From contig MNQS01000106.1 of NCBI GenBank assembly GCA_001915545.1, positions 1 to 33,553 on the forward strand: DNA of 33,553 nucleotides. The letters run 5' to 3'. The notes beneath the pieces were generated by a model that saw nothing but the letters and a program-made list of their open reading frames with translations, was not told the DNA's origin and searched no databases. A program made the position numbers and the translations under genes. Positions 22,860 to 30,881 of the stretch are shown here, piece after piece; the first letter of the stretch is position 1; each line of letters opens with the position of its first letter. The DNA comes from Bacteroides sp. 43_108. GTDB taxonomy: Bacteria; Bacteroidota; Bacteroidia; Bacteroidales; Bacteroidaceae.

Positions 22860-24170
22860 TCACACAAAGAGTACAGCCAGAATGCCCAGCCCTACCGCCA
22901 CAATGGTAGAAATCAGTCCTGGCATCATGAAAGAATGGTTCAGCACGTATTTTCCGATGCGGGTGGTACCCGTGGTATCAAAATTGATGGCTGCCACCAC
23001 CGTCGGATAATTCGGGATGAAAAAATACCCGTTGACTGCCGGAAAGAGGGCAATCAGCATATAGGGCGAAATGCCCAGCGCCATACCCAAAGGAAGCAAG
23101 GCACGGATGGTTGCCGCCTGACTGAACAGCAGGATGGACATGACAAAAAGCGCAATACCGAAAAGCCATGGCATATCGGTCACTAGACCGAATATATTTT
23201 CCTTGATGACGGCAATGTTGCCCGAGATAAAAGTATCGCCCATCCACGCAATACCGAAAATGGCCACAACTGCCTGCATACCCGCATTGAAGACCGAACT
23301 CTTGGCGGCCTTCATCCCACTGGTGCCAGTCAGCAGCAGAATCAGTGCGGCTACTGACAGCATGAGCACTTCAATGATGTGCGCCATCTGCATCACCACT
23401 ACCCCCTCAGAGGTTTGAAACGACGGACGAAGACTATCGATGGAGCCAAACAGCACGATGCCGACCGTGGCACCTAAAAACAGCAGTACAGAGGTCAGCG
23501 CCTTTCCAGGATTGGCCACCTCAGCCGTACAATAATTGGCACCTGACAATTCACCCGACTTCAAGCGTGCCTGATATACAGGAGCATCTTTCAGCTCCTT
23601 GCCTACCCGCATGGAATAGAGTGCACCAACCAGCACGCCTACCAAGGTGCAGGGAATGGAAATCTTCAAAATATCAAACAAGGTAATGTCATATCCAGCC
23701 AGCATACTCAACAAGGCCACCGTAGCCGCAGAAATAGGACTGGCAGTAATAGCCTGCTGGGAAGCAATGACGGCAATCCCCATCGGGCGTTCCGGACGAA
23801 TCCCTGTTTCACGAGCCACTTCGGCAATGACCGGAAGTACAGAATAGGCCACATGCCCCGTTCCGGCAAAGAAGGTAAAGAGGTAAGTCACCAGCGGACT
23901 CAACAGCGTGATGCGCTGAGGATGGCGACGCAAGATTTTCTCTGCCCATTTCACCATCAAATCCAACCCTCCGGCAGCCTGCATGCAACCGGCAGCTGCA
24001 ATCACTGCCACAATCATCAGCATCACATCAATAGGAGGAGTGGTGGGTTCAAGACCAAAGACAAAAGTAAGTACGGCCAGCCCCAAGCCTCCAAAGACTC
24101 CCAGACCGATGCCGCCTACACGCGCTCCGACAATAATTGCCAGTAACACAAACAGTAATTGTAACCACAT
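22860..24170 (-). CDS. dcuB: Anaerobic C4-dicarboxylate transporter, DcuA/DcuB family
   Basis: A 436-residue inner-membrane protein with about 10-12 hydrophobic segments. Family patterns are GARVGGIGLGVFGGLGLAVL at the N terminus, TYLFTFFAGTGHVAYSVLPVIAEVA, RPERPMGIAVIASQQAI followed by TASPIS, and YFFIPNYPTVVAAINFD with GTTRIGKYVLNHSFMMPG near the C terminus. DcuA/DcuB exchange fumarate, malate or aspartate against succinate during anaerobic growth; Bacteroides excrete succinate, so succinate export or fumarate/aspartate uptake is likely. The sequence does not separate DcuA from DcuB, so the symbol is tentative. It is divergent from purL and has a good -7 box. Confidence 0.9.
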   Translation of the reverse strand: MWLQLLFVLLAIIVGARVGGIGLGVFGGLGLAVLTFVFGLEPTTPPIDVMLMIVAVIAAAGCMQAAGGLDLMVKWAEKILRRHPQRITLLSPLVTYLFTFFAGTGHVAYSVLPVIAEVARETGIRPERPMGIAVIASQQAITASPISAATVALLSMLAGYDITLFDILKISIPCTLVGVLVGALYSMRVGKELKDAPVYQARLKSGELSGANYCTAEVANPGKALTSVLLFLGATVGIVLFGSIDSLRPSFQTSEGVVVMQMAHIIEVLMLSVAALILLLTGTSGMKAAKSSVFNAGMQAVVAIFGIAWMGDTFISGNIAVIKENIFGLVTDMPWLFGIALFVMSILLFSQAATIRALLPLGMALGISPYMLIALFPAVNGYFFIPNYPTVVAAINFDTTGTTRIGKYVLNHSFMMPGLISTIVAVGLGILAVLFV

Positions 24171-24199
24171 AAACAGAAAGAGTTTTTTGATTTAAGGTG

Positions 24200-24207
24200 C
24201 AAAGATA
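24200..24207 (-). promoter_or_regulatory. -7 box of the dcuB-type gene
   Basis: On the minus strand this reads TATCTTTG, a full consensus match, 29 bp before the start codon. Confidence 0.55.
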
Positions 24208-24236
24208 GGCATATTCTGTGATAACTTTTATTTTTC

Positions 24237-24267
24237 TTCGTAATTCCGAGGATTTTCTCTACCTTTG
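24237..24267 (+). promoter_or_regulatory. Promoter of purL
   Basis: TTCG (24237-24240, one mismatch to TTTG), a 19-bp spacer and TACCTTTG (24260-24267). The leader would be about 44 nt and contains a 10-bp palindrome TGAATATTCA (24287-24296) of unknown meaning. Confidence 0.65.
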
Positions 24268-24314
24268 TACCACTTTTAAAGCGCATTGAATATTCATTAT
24301 AACATACAAGTGCT

Positions 24315-27300
24315 ATGATTCTATTTTTCAGAACACCCACAAACAGTGTGATTGCCACGGAATGCAATCAGGAACTGAATGCTGAAGACGTCAAGAAACT
24401 ATGCTGGCTGTACAGCGATGCCACTGTGGAAAACGAAGACAACCTGAAAGGATGGTTCATCGGCCCACGCCGTGAAATGATTACTCCATGGAGTACAAAT
24501 GCGGTTGAAATCACCCAGAACATGGGTCTCAACGGTATCCGTCGTATCGAGGAATACTTCCCGGTGAAAGATGAAAATGCCGACCACGACCCGATGCTGC
24601 AACGTATGTATCACGGACTGGATCAGGAAATTTTCACGGTAGACATCAAGCCGCAGCCTATCATATACATCGAAAACCTGGAAGAATACAACGAAAAGGA
24701 AGGTCTGGCGCTGTCACGCGAAGAAATGGACTACTTGATGAAGGTAGAAAAAGACCTGGGCCGCAAACTGACTGACTCGGAAGTATTCGGTTTTGCACAG
24801 ATTAACTCTGAACACTGCCGCCACAAAATTTTCGGCGGTACATTCATCATTGACGGACAGGAAATGGAGTCTTCTCTGTTCCAGATGATCAAGAAAACTA
24901 CACAGGAAAATCCCAACAAGATTATCTCGGCTTACAAAGATAACGTAGCTTTTGCCGAAGGTCCGGTGGTAGAACAATTCGCTCCGGCCGATCACTCTAC
25001 TTCTGATTACTTCATTATTAAAGATATCAAGACCGTCATCTCACTGAAAGCGGAAACACACAACTTCCCGACTACCGTAGAACCGTTCAACGGTGCGTCT
25101 ACCGGTACAGGTGGTGAAATCCGCGACCGTATGGGTGGTGGTAAAGGTTCATGGCCGATTGCCGGAACTGCCGTATACATGACTTCTTATCCGCGTACGG
25201 ATGAAGGACGCGACTGGGAAAACATTCTGCCGGTGCGCAAATGGTTGTACCAGACTCCGGAACAAATCCTGATCAAGGCATCAAACGGTGCTTCTGACTT
25301 TGGTAACAAGTTCGGACAGCCGCTGATTTGTGGTTCTGTACTGACTTTCGAACACGAAGAAAACAACGAAAAATATGCTTACGACAAGGTTATCATGCTG
25401 GCAGGTGGTGTGGGTTACGGCACACAGCGCGACTGTCTGAAGGGTAGCCCCGAAGCAGGAAACAAGGTCGTAGTCATGGGTGGTGACAACTACCGCATCG
25501 GTCTGGGTGGTGGTTCCGTTTCTTCTGTAGAAACAGGACGTTACTCTTCAGGCATCGAGTTGAACGCTATCCAGCGTGCCAATGCAGAAATGCAGAAACG
25601 TGCTTACAACGTGGTACGTGCATTGTGTGAAGAAGACGAAAACCCGATTGTATCTATCCACGACCACGGTTCTGCCGGACACGTAAACTGTCTGTCTGAG
25701 TTGGTGGAAGACTGCGGTGGTCTGATTCACATGGACAAGCTGCCTATCGGCGACGAAACACTTTCCGCCAAGGAAATCATCGCCAACGAATCACAGGAAC
25801 GTATGGGCTTGCTGATTGACGAAAAAGCCATCGAACATGTACACAAGATTGCAGAACGCGAACGTGCACCGATGTACGTGGTAGGTGAAACTACCGGCGA
25901 CCATCGTTTTGCCTTCGAACAGGCTGACGGTGTACGTCCGTTCGACCTGGCCGTAGACCAGATGTTCGGCTCTTCTCCGAAAACTTATATGGTGGACAAG
26001 ACTGTAGAACGTCATTATGAAAACGTTTCTTACGATGTCACCAAACTGAATGAATATTTGCGCCGCGTGCTGCAGCTGGAAGCTGTAGCCTGCAAGGACT
26101 GGTTAACCAACAAGGTAGACCGCTCCGTAACAGGTAAGATTGCCCGTCAGCAGTGTCAGGGTGAATTACAGTTACCGTTGAGCGACTGTGGTGTGGTTGC
26201 CCTCGACTACCGTGGTGAAAAAGGTATCGCTACTGCACTGGGACATGCTCCGCAGGCTGCCTTGGCTAATCCGGAAGCAGGTTCTGTACTGGCTGTATCC
26301 GAAGCACTGACCAACCTGGTATGGGCTCCGCTGGCAGAAGGAATGGACAGCATTTCATTGTCAGCCAACTGGATGTGGCCTTGCCGTGCACAGGAAGGTG
26401 AAGACGCCCGTCTGTACAAAGCAGTGAAAGCATTGTCAGACTTCTGCTGCGAACTGCAAATCAACGTACCGACCGGAAAGGACTCTCTGTCAATGACACA
26501 GAAATATCCGAACGGTGAAAAGATTATTAGCCCGGGAACCGTTATCGTTTCTGCCGGTGGTGAAGTTTCCGACATCAAGAAAGTGGTTTCTCCGGTAATG
26601 GTCAACAAACCGAAATCTACCTTCTATCATATTGACTTCAGTTTCGACCAGCTTCGTCTGGGTGGTTCTGCTTTCGCACAGTCACTCAACAAGGTGGGTG
26701 ATGACGTACCGACCGTACAGAATCCGGAATACTTCCGCGATGCATTCCTGGCTGTTCAGGAACTGGTGAACAAAGGCTTGATTCTGGCCGGACACGATAT
26801 TTCTGCCGGTGGTTTGATTACGACCCTTTTGGAAATGTGCTTTGCCAATACAGAAGGCGGTATGGAAATCAACCTCGACAAGATTAAGTGCGATGACATC
26901 GTGAAGATTCTGTTCGCCGAAAATCCGGGTGTAGTTATCCAGGTAGCCGACAAGCACAAGGCAGAAGTCAAGAAGATTCTGGAAGATGCAGGTGTAGGTT
27001 ACGTGAAGATTGGTGTACCCACCGAAGAACGTCACATCCTGGCAACTCTGCACGATGCAACTTACCAGTTCGGTATCGACTACTTGCGTGATGTATGGTA
27101 TTCTACTTCTTACCTGCTCGACCGCAAGCAGAGCATGAACGGCTGTGCCAAGAAACGTTTCGAAAACTACAAGCAGCAACCGCTGGAATTTGTATTCGAC
27201 AAGTCATTCACCGGCAAGCTGTCACAGTTCGGTCTCGATCCGAACCGTCGCACACCGAGCGGCATCAAAGCAGCCATCATCCGTGAAAAAGGAACTAACG

Positions 27301-28022
27301 GTGAACGTGAAATGGCTTACATGCTGTATCTGGCAGGCTTCGACGTGAAAGACGTAACAATGACCGACCTGATTAGCGGACGTGAGACACTGGAAGACAT
27401 CAACATGGTAGTCTACTGCGGTGGATTCTCTAACTCCGACGTACTGGGTTCTGCCAAGGGATGGGCCGGAAGCTTCCTGTTCAACCCGAAAGCAAAAGCT
27501 GCCCTCGACAACTTCTACGCTCGTGAAGATACATTGTCACTGGGTGTCTGCAACGGTTGCCAGCTGATGATGGAACTGGGACTGATTACTCCGGAAGACA
27601 AGAAGAAAGGCAAGATGCTGCATAACGACTCACATAAATTTGAATCTAACTTCCTGGGTGTAACCGTACCGATGAACCGCAGCGTGATGTTCGGTTCACT
27701 GAGCGGCTCTAAACTGGGTATCTGGGTAGCTCACGGAGAAGGTAAGTTCTCATTGCCTTATCCGGAAGACCACTACAACGTAGTGCTGAAGTATTCATAC
27801 GATGAATATCCAGGCAACCCGAACGGTTCAGACTACAGCGTAGCCGGTATCGCCAGCCAGGACGGCCGTCATCTGGCCATGATGCCTCACCTGGAACGTG
27901 CTTGCTTCCCATGGGAAAACGCATACTATCCGCTTGACCGCAAAGAAGAAGACCAGATCACTCCGTGGATGGAAGCCTTCGTAAATGCCCGCAAGTGGGT
28001 GGAAGCCAACCGTAAGAAATAA
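24315..28022 (+). CDS. purL: Phosphoribosylformylglycinamidine synthase, single-chain form
   Basis: A 1235-residue FGAM synthase of the large type found in Proteobacteria and Bacteroidetes. It joins an N-terminal PurS-like part (MILFFRTP...), a linker with FAQINSEHCRHKIF, two AIRS-like ATP-binding halves (ETHNFPTTVEPFNGASTGTG; GGGKGSWPIAGTA; later VPTGKDSLSM and AGHDISAGGL) and a C-terminal glutaminase. The glutaminase triad is Cys1079 (GVCNGCQL), His1192 and Glu1194 (MPHLER). It converts FGAR, ATP and glutamine to FGAM, the fourth step of IMP synthesis. Length and active sites are intact. Codon choice is strongly biased (CGT, GGT, GAA), suggesting high expression. It is a single-gene unit with its own promoter and terminator. 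Confidence 0.97.
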   Translation: MILFFRTPTNSVIATECNQELNAEDVKKLCWLYSDATVENEDNLKGWFIGPRREMITPWSTNAVEITQNMGLNGIRRIEEYFPVKDENADHDPMLQRMYHGLDQEIFTVDIKPQPIIYIENLEEYNEKEGLALSREEMDYLMKVEKDLGRKLTDSEVFGFAQINSEHCRHKIFGGTFIIDGQEMESSLFQMIKKTTQENPNKIISAYKDNVAFAEGPVVEQFAPADHSTSDYFIIKDIKTVISLKAETHNFPTTVEPFNGASTGTGGEIRDRMGGGKGSWPIAGTAVYMTSYPRTDEGRDWENILPVRKWLYQTPEQILIKASNGASDFGNKFGQPLICGSVLTFEHEENNEKYAYDKVIMLAGGVGYGTQRDCLKGSPEAGNKVVVMGGDNYRIGLGGGSVSSVETGRYSSGIELNAIQRANAEMQKRAYNVVRALCEEDENPIVSIHDHGSAGHVNCLSELVEDCGGLIHMDKLPIGDETLSAKEIIANESQERMGLLIDEKAIEHVHKIAERERAPMYVVGETTGDHRFAFEQADGVRPFDLAVDQMFGSSPKTYMVDKTVERHYENVSYDVTKLNEYLRRVLQLEAVACKDWLTNKVDRSVTGKIARQQCQGELQLPLSDCGVVALDYRGEKGIATALGHAPQAALANPEAGSVLAVSEALTNLVWAPLAEGMDSISLSANWMWPCRAQEGEDARLYKAVKALSDFCCELQINVPTGKDSLSMTQKYPNGEKIISPGTVIVSAGGEVSDIKKVVSPVMVNKPKSTFYHIDFSFDQLRLGGSAFAQSLNKVGDDVPTVQNPEYFRDAFLAVQELVNKGLILAGHDISAGGLITTLLEMCFANTEGGMEINLDKIKCDDIVKILFAENPGVVIQVADKHKAEVKKILEDAGVGYVKIGVPTEERHILATLHDATYQFGIDYLRDVWYSTSYLLDRKQSMNGCAKKRFENYKQQPLEFVFDKSFTGKLSQFGLDPNRRTPSGIKAAIIREKGTNGEREMAYMLYLAGFDVKDVTMTDLISGRETLEDINMVVYCGGFSNSDVLGSAKGWAGSFLFNPKAKAALDNFYAREDTLSLGVCNGCQLMMELGLITPEDKKKGKMLHNDSHKFESNFLGVTVPMNRSVMFGSLSGSKLGIWVAHGEGKFSLPYPEDHYNVVLKYSYDEYPGNPNGSDYSVAGIASQDGRHLAMMPHLERACFPWENAYYPLDRKEEDQITPWMEAFVNARKWVEANRKK

Positions 28023-28046
28023 TCCGGTACGACCGGAACACGATAC

Positions 28047-28085
28047 AAATTGGAGGTGCACCTCAAGCGCACCTCCAATTTTTTT
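28047..28085 (+). terminator. Terminator of purL
   Basis: A perfect 13-bp stem, AAATTGGAGGTGC (28047-28059) with GCACCTCCAATTT (28069-28081), 9-nt loop, then more T to 28085. Confidence 0.93.
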
Positions 28086-28154
28086 ATCTTTTCTTCCGCA
28101 CAAAGTCCAGGATTTCCTTCCCTACATCTGAATGGATTCCTTTATTCATTCCAT

Positions 28155-28196
28155 AAAAAAACGGTACACAAATCTAACTGTTCAGATTTATGCACC
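28155..28196 (-). terminator. Terminator of the SusCD-TlpA operon
   Basis: On the minus strand GGTGCATAAATCT (28196-28184) pairs with AGATTTGTGTACC (28175-28163), a 13-bp stem with two G:U pairs, followed by GTTTTTTT. The G:U pairs only work on this strand, which fixes the direction. It lies 61 bp after the stop of the TlpA-like gene. Confidence 0.88.
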
Positions 28197-28256
28197 GCCT
28201 GTATTCGGAGTCCCCTTACACGGGTTTTCGTATCATATTCCTGCTTCGTTCAACTC

Positions 28257-29432
28257 TTATTGGAAAAGTTCCTTCAATTTCTCAGCCAAAGCCTCTCCTC
28301 GCAAATTTTCACCAACCATCACACCGTCTGCATTAATCAGATACATTGTAGGTACAAATTTCACCTTATAGAGTGCAGCGACTCCTGTTTCATCTAGGAA
28401 GTTCGGCCAAGGAAGTCCCTCTTCTTTCAAAGCTTTCTCCCAGTCAGCCTTCTTTTGATCGATAGAGATACTTACAATCTCAAAACCTTTTTCGCTATAT
28501 TGTGCATACAGCTTCTTCAGGTTCGGAATCTCTTTCCGACACGGGTTGCACCAGGAAGCCCAAAAATCAATCAATACATATTTTTTTCCTTGTCGCAATG
28601 TGGAAAGGGCTATTTCCTTTCCTGATTTATCTTTAATCTTGAAATCGGGTACCACCGTACCTTCTTTACCTGCCGGATAAAGTTCTTCTTTTACCTTCTG
28701 CCCGTAGTACGACTCCTTGGCAGCAGAAGACAATGCTTCATACCAAGGTTTCATATCCTCACTCAAATAGCTGGTAAACGAAATCATCATCAATGGCCCC
28801 CAGAATGAATCCTTGTTTGCCATGACTACCTGATGATACAGTGAATCTACAGTACCAAAAAAGACTTTATCAGCTTCAGCCCTGGCTTTTCCATCCGCAC
28901 TCTGCCGAAGCTCCTTAATTTTCGTCTGATCCTTTGATTTATAAGCAGCCATCATCAAGCTGTCAAAAGCAGCAAATTTACGGGCATTAAGTGCATACAA
29001 TGAATCCAGGTAGGTACGCGCAGAAAGTAATGAGTCGTAGCGCGCACTCAGCGGAGACCCCTTTACCGACAAAGAAGACAGATTATAGGAAATTCCCCCG
29101 TCAGATTCCTTCTTGGCCACCAGCTTTCCCGTAACCTCCATCTGGGCATTTTCCAATATAAGATTACGCGAACCATACGCATCTTTCACCAATAAATGAA
29201 AAGCTCTTGGCTCTTCCATTTTTCCTGTAAACACAAACTGCCCGTTGACTACCGTCGTATCGGCAAAAGGAAGTTCACTGTCATGGCTTACCGGTACCAA
29301 CTGCACATGCGTGCCGTCGGGCAAGCCTTCAATATTACCTTTCAACACATAGCCATCTACTTTCGGCTGACTGCCGCATGACAGCATTATCAAACCTAAA
29401 ATGGCTAAACCAGAGATTTTCTTCATTTTCAT
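28257..29432 (-). CDS. TlpA-like thiol-disulfide lipoprotein with DUF4369 domain
   Basis: A 391-residue envelope protein. It has a lipoprotein signal (MKMKKISGLAILGLIMLSC, lipidated Cys19), a DUF4369-type beta domain (about residues 26-130, KGNIEGLPDGTHVQLVPV), a charged helical linker, and a C-terminal thioredoxin-like domain (about 255-391) with the redox motif WASWCNPC (Cys295, Cys298) and a FVPTMYLINADG cis-Pro region. These proteins reduce or shuffle disulfides in the periplasm. The gene starts 8 bp after susD and is the last of the operon, so its target may be the SusCD complex or its cargo; that is an inference. The start could also be Met3. Confidence 0.92.
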   Translation of the reverse strand: MKMKKISGLAILGLIMLSCGSQPKVDGYVLKGNIEGLPDGTHVQLVPVSHDSELPFADTTVVNGQFVFTGKMEEPRAFHLLVKDAYGSRNLILENAQMEVTGKLVAKKESDGGISYNLSSLSVKGSPLSARYDSLLSARTYLDSLYALNARKFAAFDSLMMAAYKSKDQTKIKELRQSADGKARAEADKVFFGTVDSLYHQVVMANKDSFWGPLMMISFTSYLSEDMKPWYEALSSAAKESYYGQKVKEELYPAGKEGTVVPDFKIKDKSGKEIALSTLRQGKKYVLIDFWASWCNPCRKEIPNLKKLYAQYSEKGFEIVSISIDQKKADWEKALKEEGLPWPNFLDETGVAALYKVKFVPTMYLINADGVMVGENLRGEALAEKLKELFQ

Positions 29433-29440
29433 AATAATGT

Positions 29441-30865
29441 TTATTTAGATACATTTTGTTCTATCGATCCGTTTCCAGGATTATTAAGAGCTCCTGCCGG
29501 GAAAGGCATGGTCCATAAATGAGACGTCGGACTCAAACTATATTCCTTCCCCTCATAAGTTTTGATTAAAGTACTAGCATACGTACCTTCCAGATTAAAA
29601 CGACGGGCGTCTGCAAAAGGAACAATAGAGAATATCAACTCATTATCTTTGGTACGACGAATCAGAGAAAGAGCCTCCTCCAGTGTAGCAGCTGTAGCCG
29701 GCTGATACTTATCAGGACAAATACGGGTTACCCGCACGGAATTCAGAGTATTCATAGATGCAGAATAATCATTGTTCTGAGCCAACCGGGCCTGGCATTC
29801 CGCTTTAATAAGATAGGCTTCACAAGTAGTCAAACCGCCATGATTGAAGAAGCCAGACTCCAAAGCCTTATAATACGTATCATTATTGTCTACCTTCAAT
29901 TTCCAGCGTGAAAGGAAACGGGCATCCCCTTCTTCAAAACGTTCAGCTCTTTCTACCGGTATGTTGTATTCATAACTATCAAAGTTTGACTGTACTCCAT
30001 AACGCAAGTAATAATTTTCCACGTAATCATATTGCATAGGGGTAACAATTTTGTCATAATTGTCCGGATCGTCAATTGCCGCCTGATGATCCTCATAAAA
30101 TACATTCCAGTCAAAAAGCTGATTATTCTGTTCCAATGCCAGGTTCGCATAGCGCAAAGCCTCGTCATAATTCTGCATCTGCAAGTACACACGAGACAAC
30201 AAAGCATAAGCAGCTCCCAAATTCGGATGAATAGCTGTCATGGATTGTGCTGGAATTCCCATCTCAATGGCTTCTTTCGTATCCTGTATGATAAAATCAT
30301 ACATTTCCTGAATAGAAACCTGCGTATAAGGAGCATCAATATCCGCACTGGTAATAAGAGGTACACTACGCTTCTCTGCTGCCGTAGCCTTGTCATACGT
30401 ATCGGCATAATAATTAACCAGCACATCGTAACAAAGTGCACGTATCACTTTTGCATACGCCATCACTTCCTTTCGCTCCGCATCTGTAGCTTCTGTAGCT
30501 GCAGGTGCATTTGCGATAATCAGATTACAACTGGAAATAGCTCCATAAAGTACATAATAAGTCCCTTCATCCGCATTATTCAGCATAATACGGTCTGCCG
30601 ATTCATCCCACATATAATTGGCCTGGCCCAAACTCGGAGTGTTTACCTTCGCATTTGTCAGATATACATCATTCAACAAATACAAGGCATTTTCTACTGG
30701 CGTTCTGCTGATAGTATACTGATCACGCAATAAAGCTTCAAAATCCGCCAAAGTAGTAGGTATCTTATTACCTTTTGGTGCAATATTCAGGTAATCATTA
30801 CATGAGCTGCATAAAAAGCACGCCAATGTAATCCAGAAATATATAATTTTATTCATAAGTTTCAT
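29441..30865 (-). CDS. RagB/SusD family nutrient uptake lipoprotein
   Basis: A 474-residue surface lipoprotein. The signal is MKLMNKIIYFWITLACFLCSSC with lipidated Cys22, followed by NDYLNIAPKG, the usual SusD opening. Middle parts show TPR-like helices (AYALLSRVYLQMQNYDEALRYANLAL). The C terminus is of the family type: LIRRTKDNELIFSIVPFADARRFN, followed by LSPTSHLWTMPFPAGALNNP. SusD proteins form a lid over the SusC channel and bind the ligand. It begins 16 bp after susC and ends 8 bp before the TlpA-like gene. No glycoside hydrolase or sulfatase lies nearby, so the ligand cannot be inferred; peptides or another non-glycan are possible. Confidence 0.93.
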   Translation of the reverse strand: MKLMNKIIYFWITLACFLCSSCNDYLNIAPKGNKIPTTLADFEALLRDQYTISRTPVENALYLLNDVYLTNAKVNTPSLGQANYMWDESADRIMLNNADEGTYYVLYGAISSCNLIIANAPAATEATDAERKEVMAYAKVIRALCYDVLVNYYADTYDKATAAEKRSVPLITSADIDAPYTQVSIQEMYDFIIQDTKEAIEMGIPAQSMTAIHPNLGAAYALLSRVYLQMQNYDEALRYANLALEQNNQLFDWNVFYEDHQAAIDDPDNYDKIVTPMQYDYVENYYLRYGVQSNFDSYEYNIPVERAERFEEGDARFLSRWKLKVDNNDTYYKALESGFFNHGGLTTCEAYLIKAECQARLAQNNDYSASMNTLNSVRVTRICPDKYQPATAATLEEALSLIRRTKDNELIFSIVPFADARRFNLEGTYASTLIKTYEGKEYSLSPTSHLWTMPFPAGALNNPGNGSIEQNVSK

Positions 30866-30881
30866 ATTACAAAAATCGAGG

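Noticed and set aside
24271..24314. Purine riboswitch in the purL leader
   Set aside because: The leader is only about 44 nt and has no purine-aptamer features, only a short palindrome.
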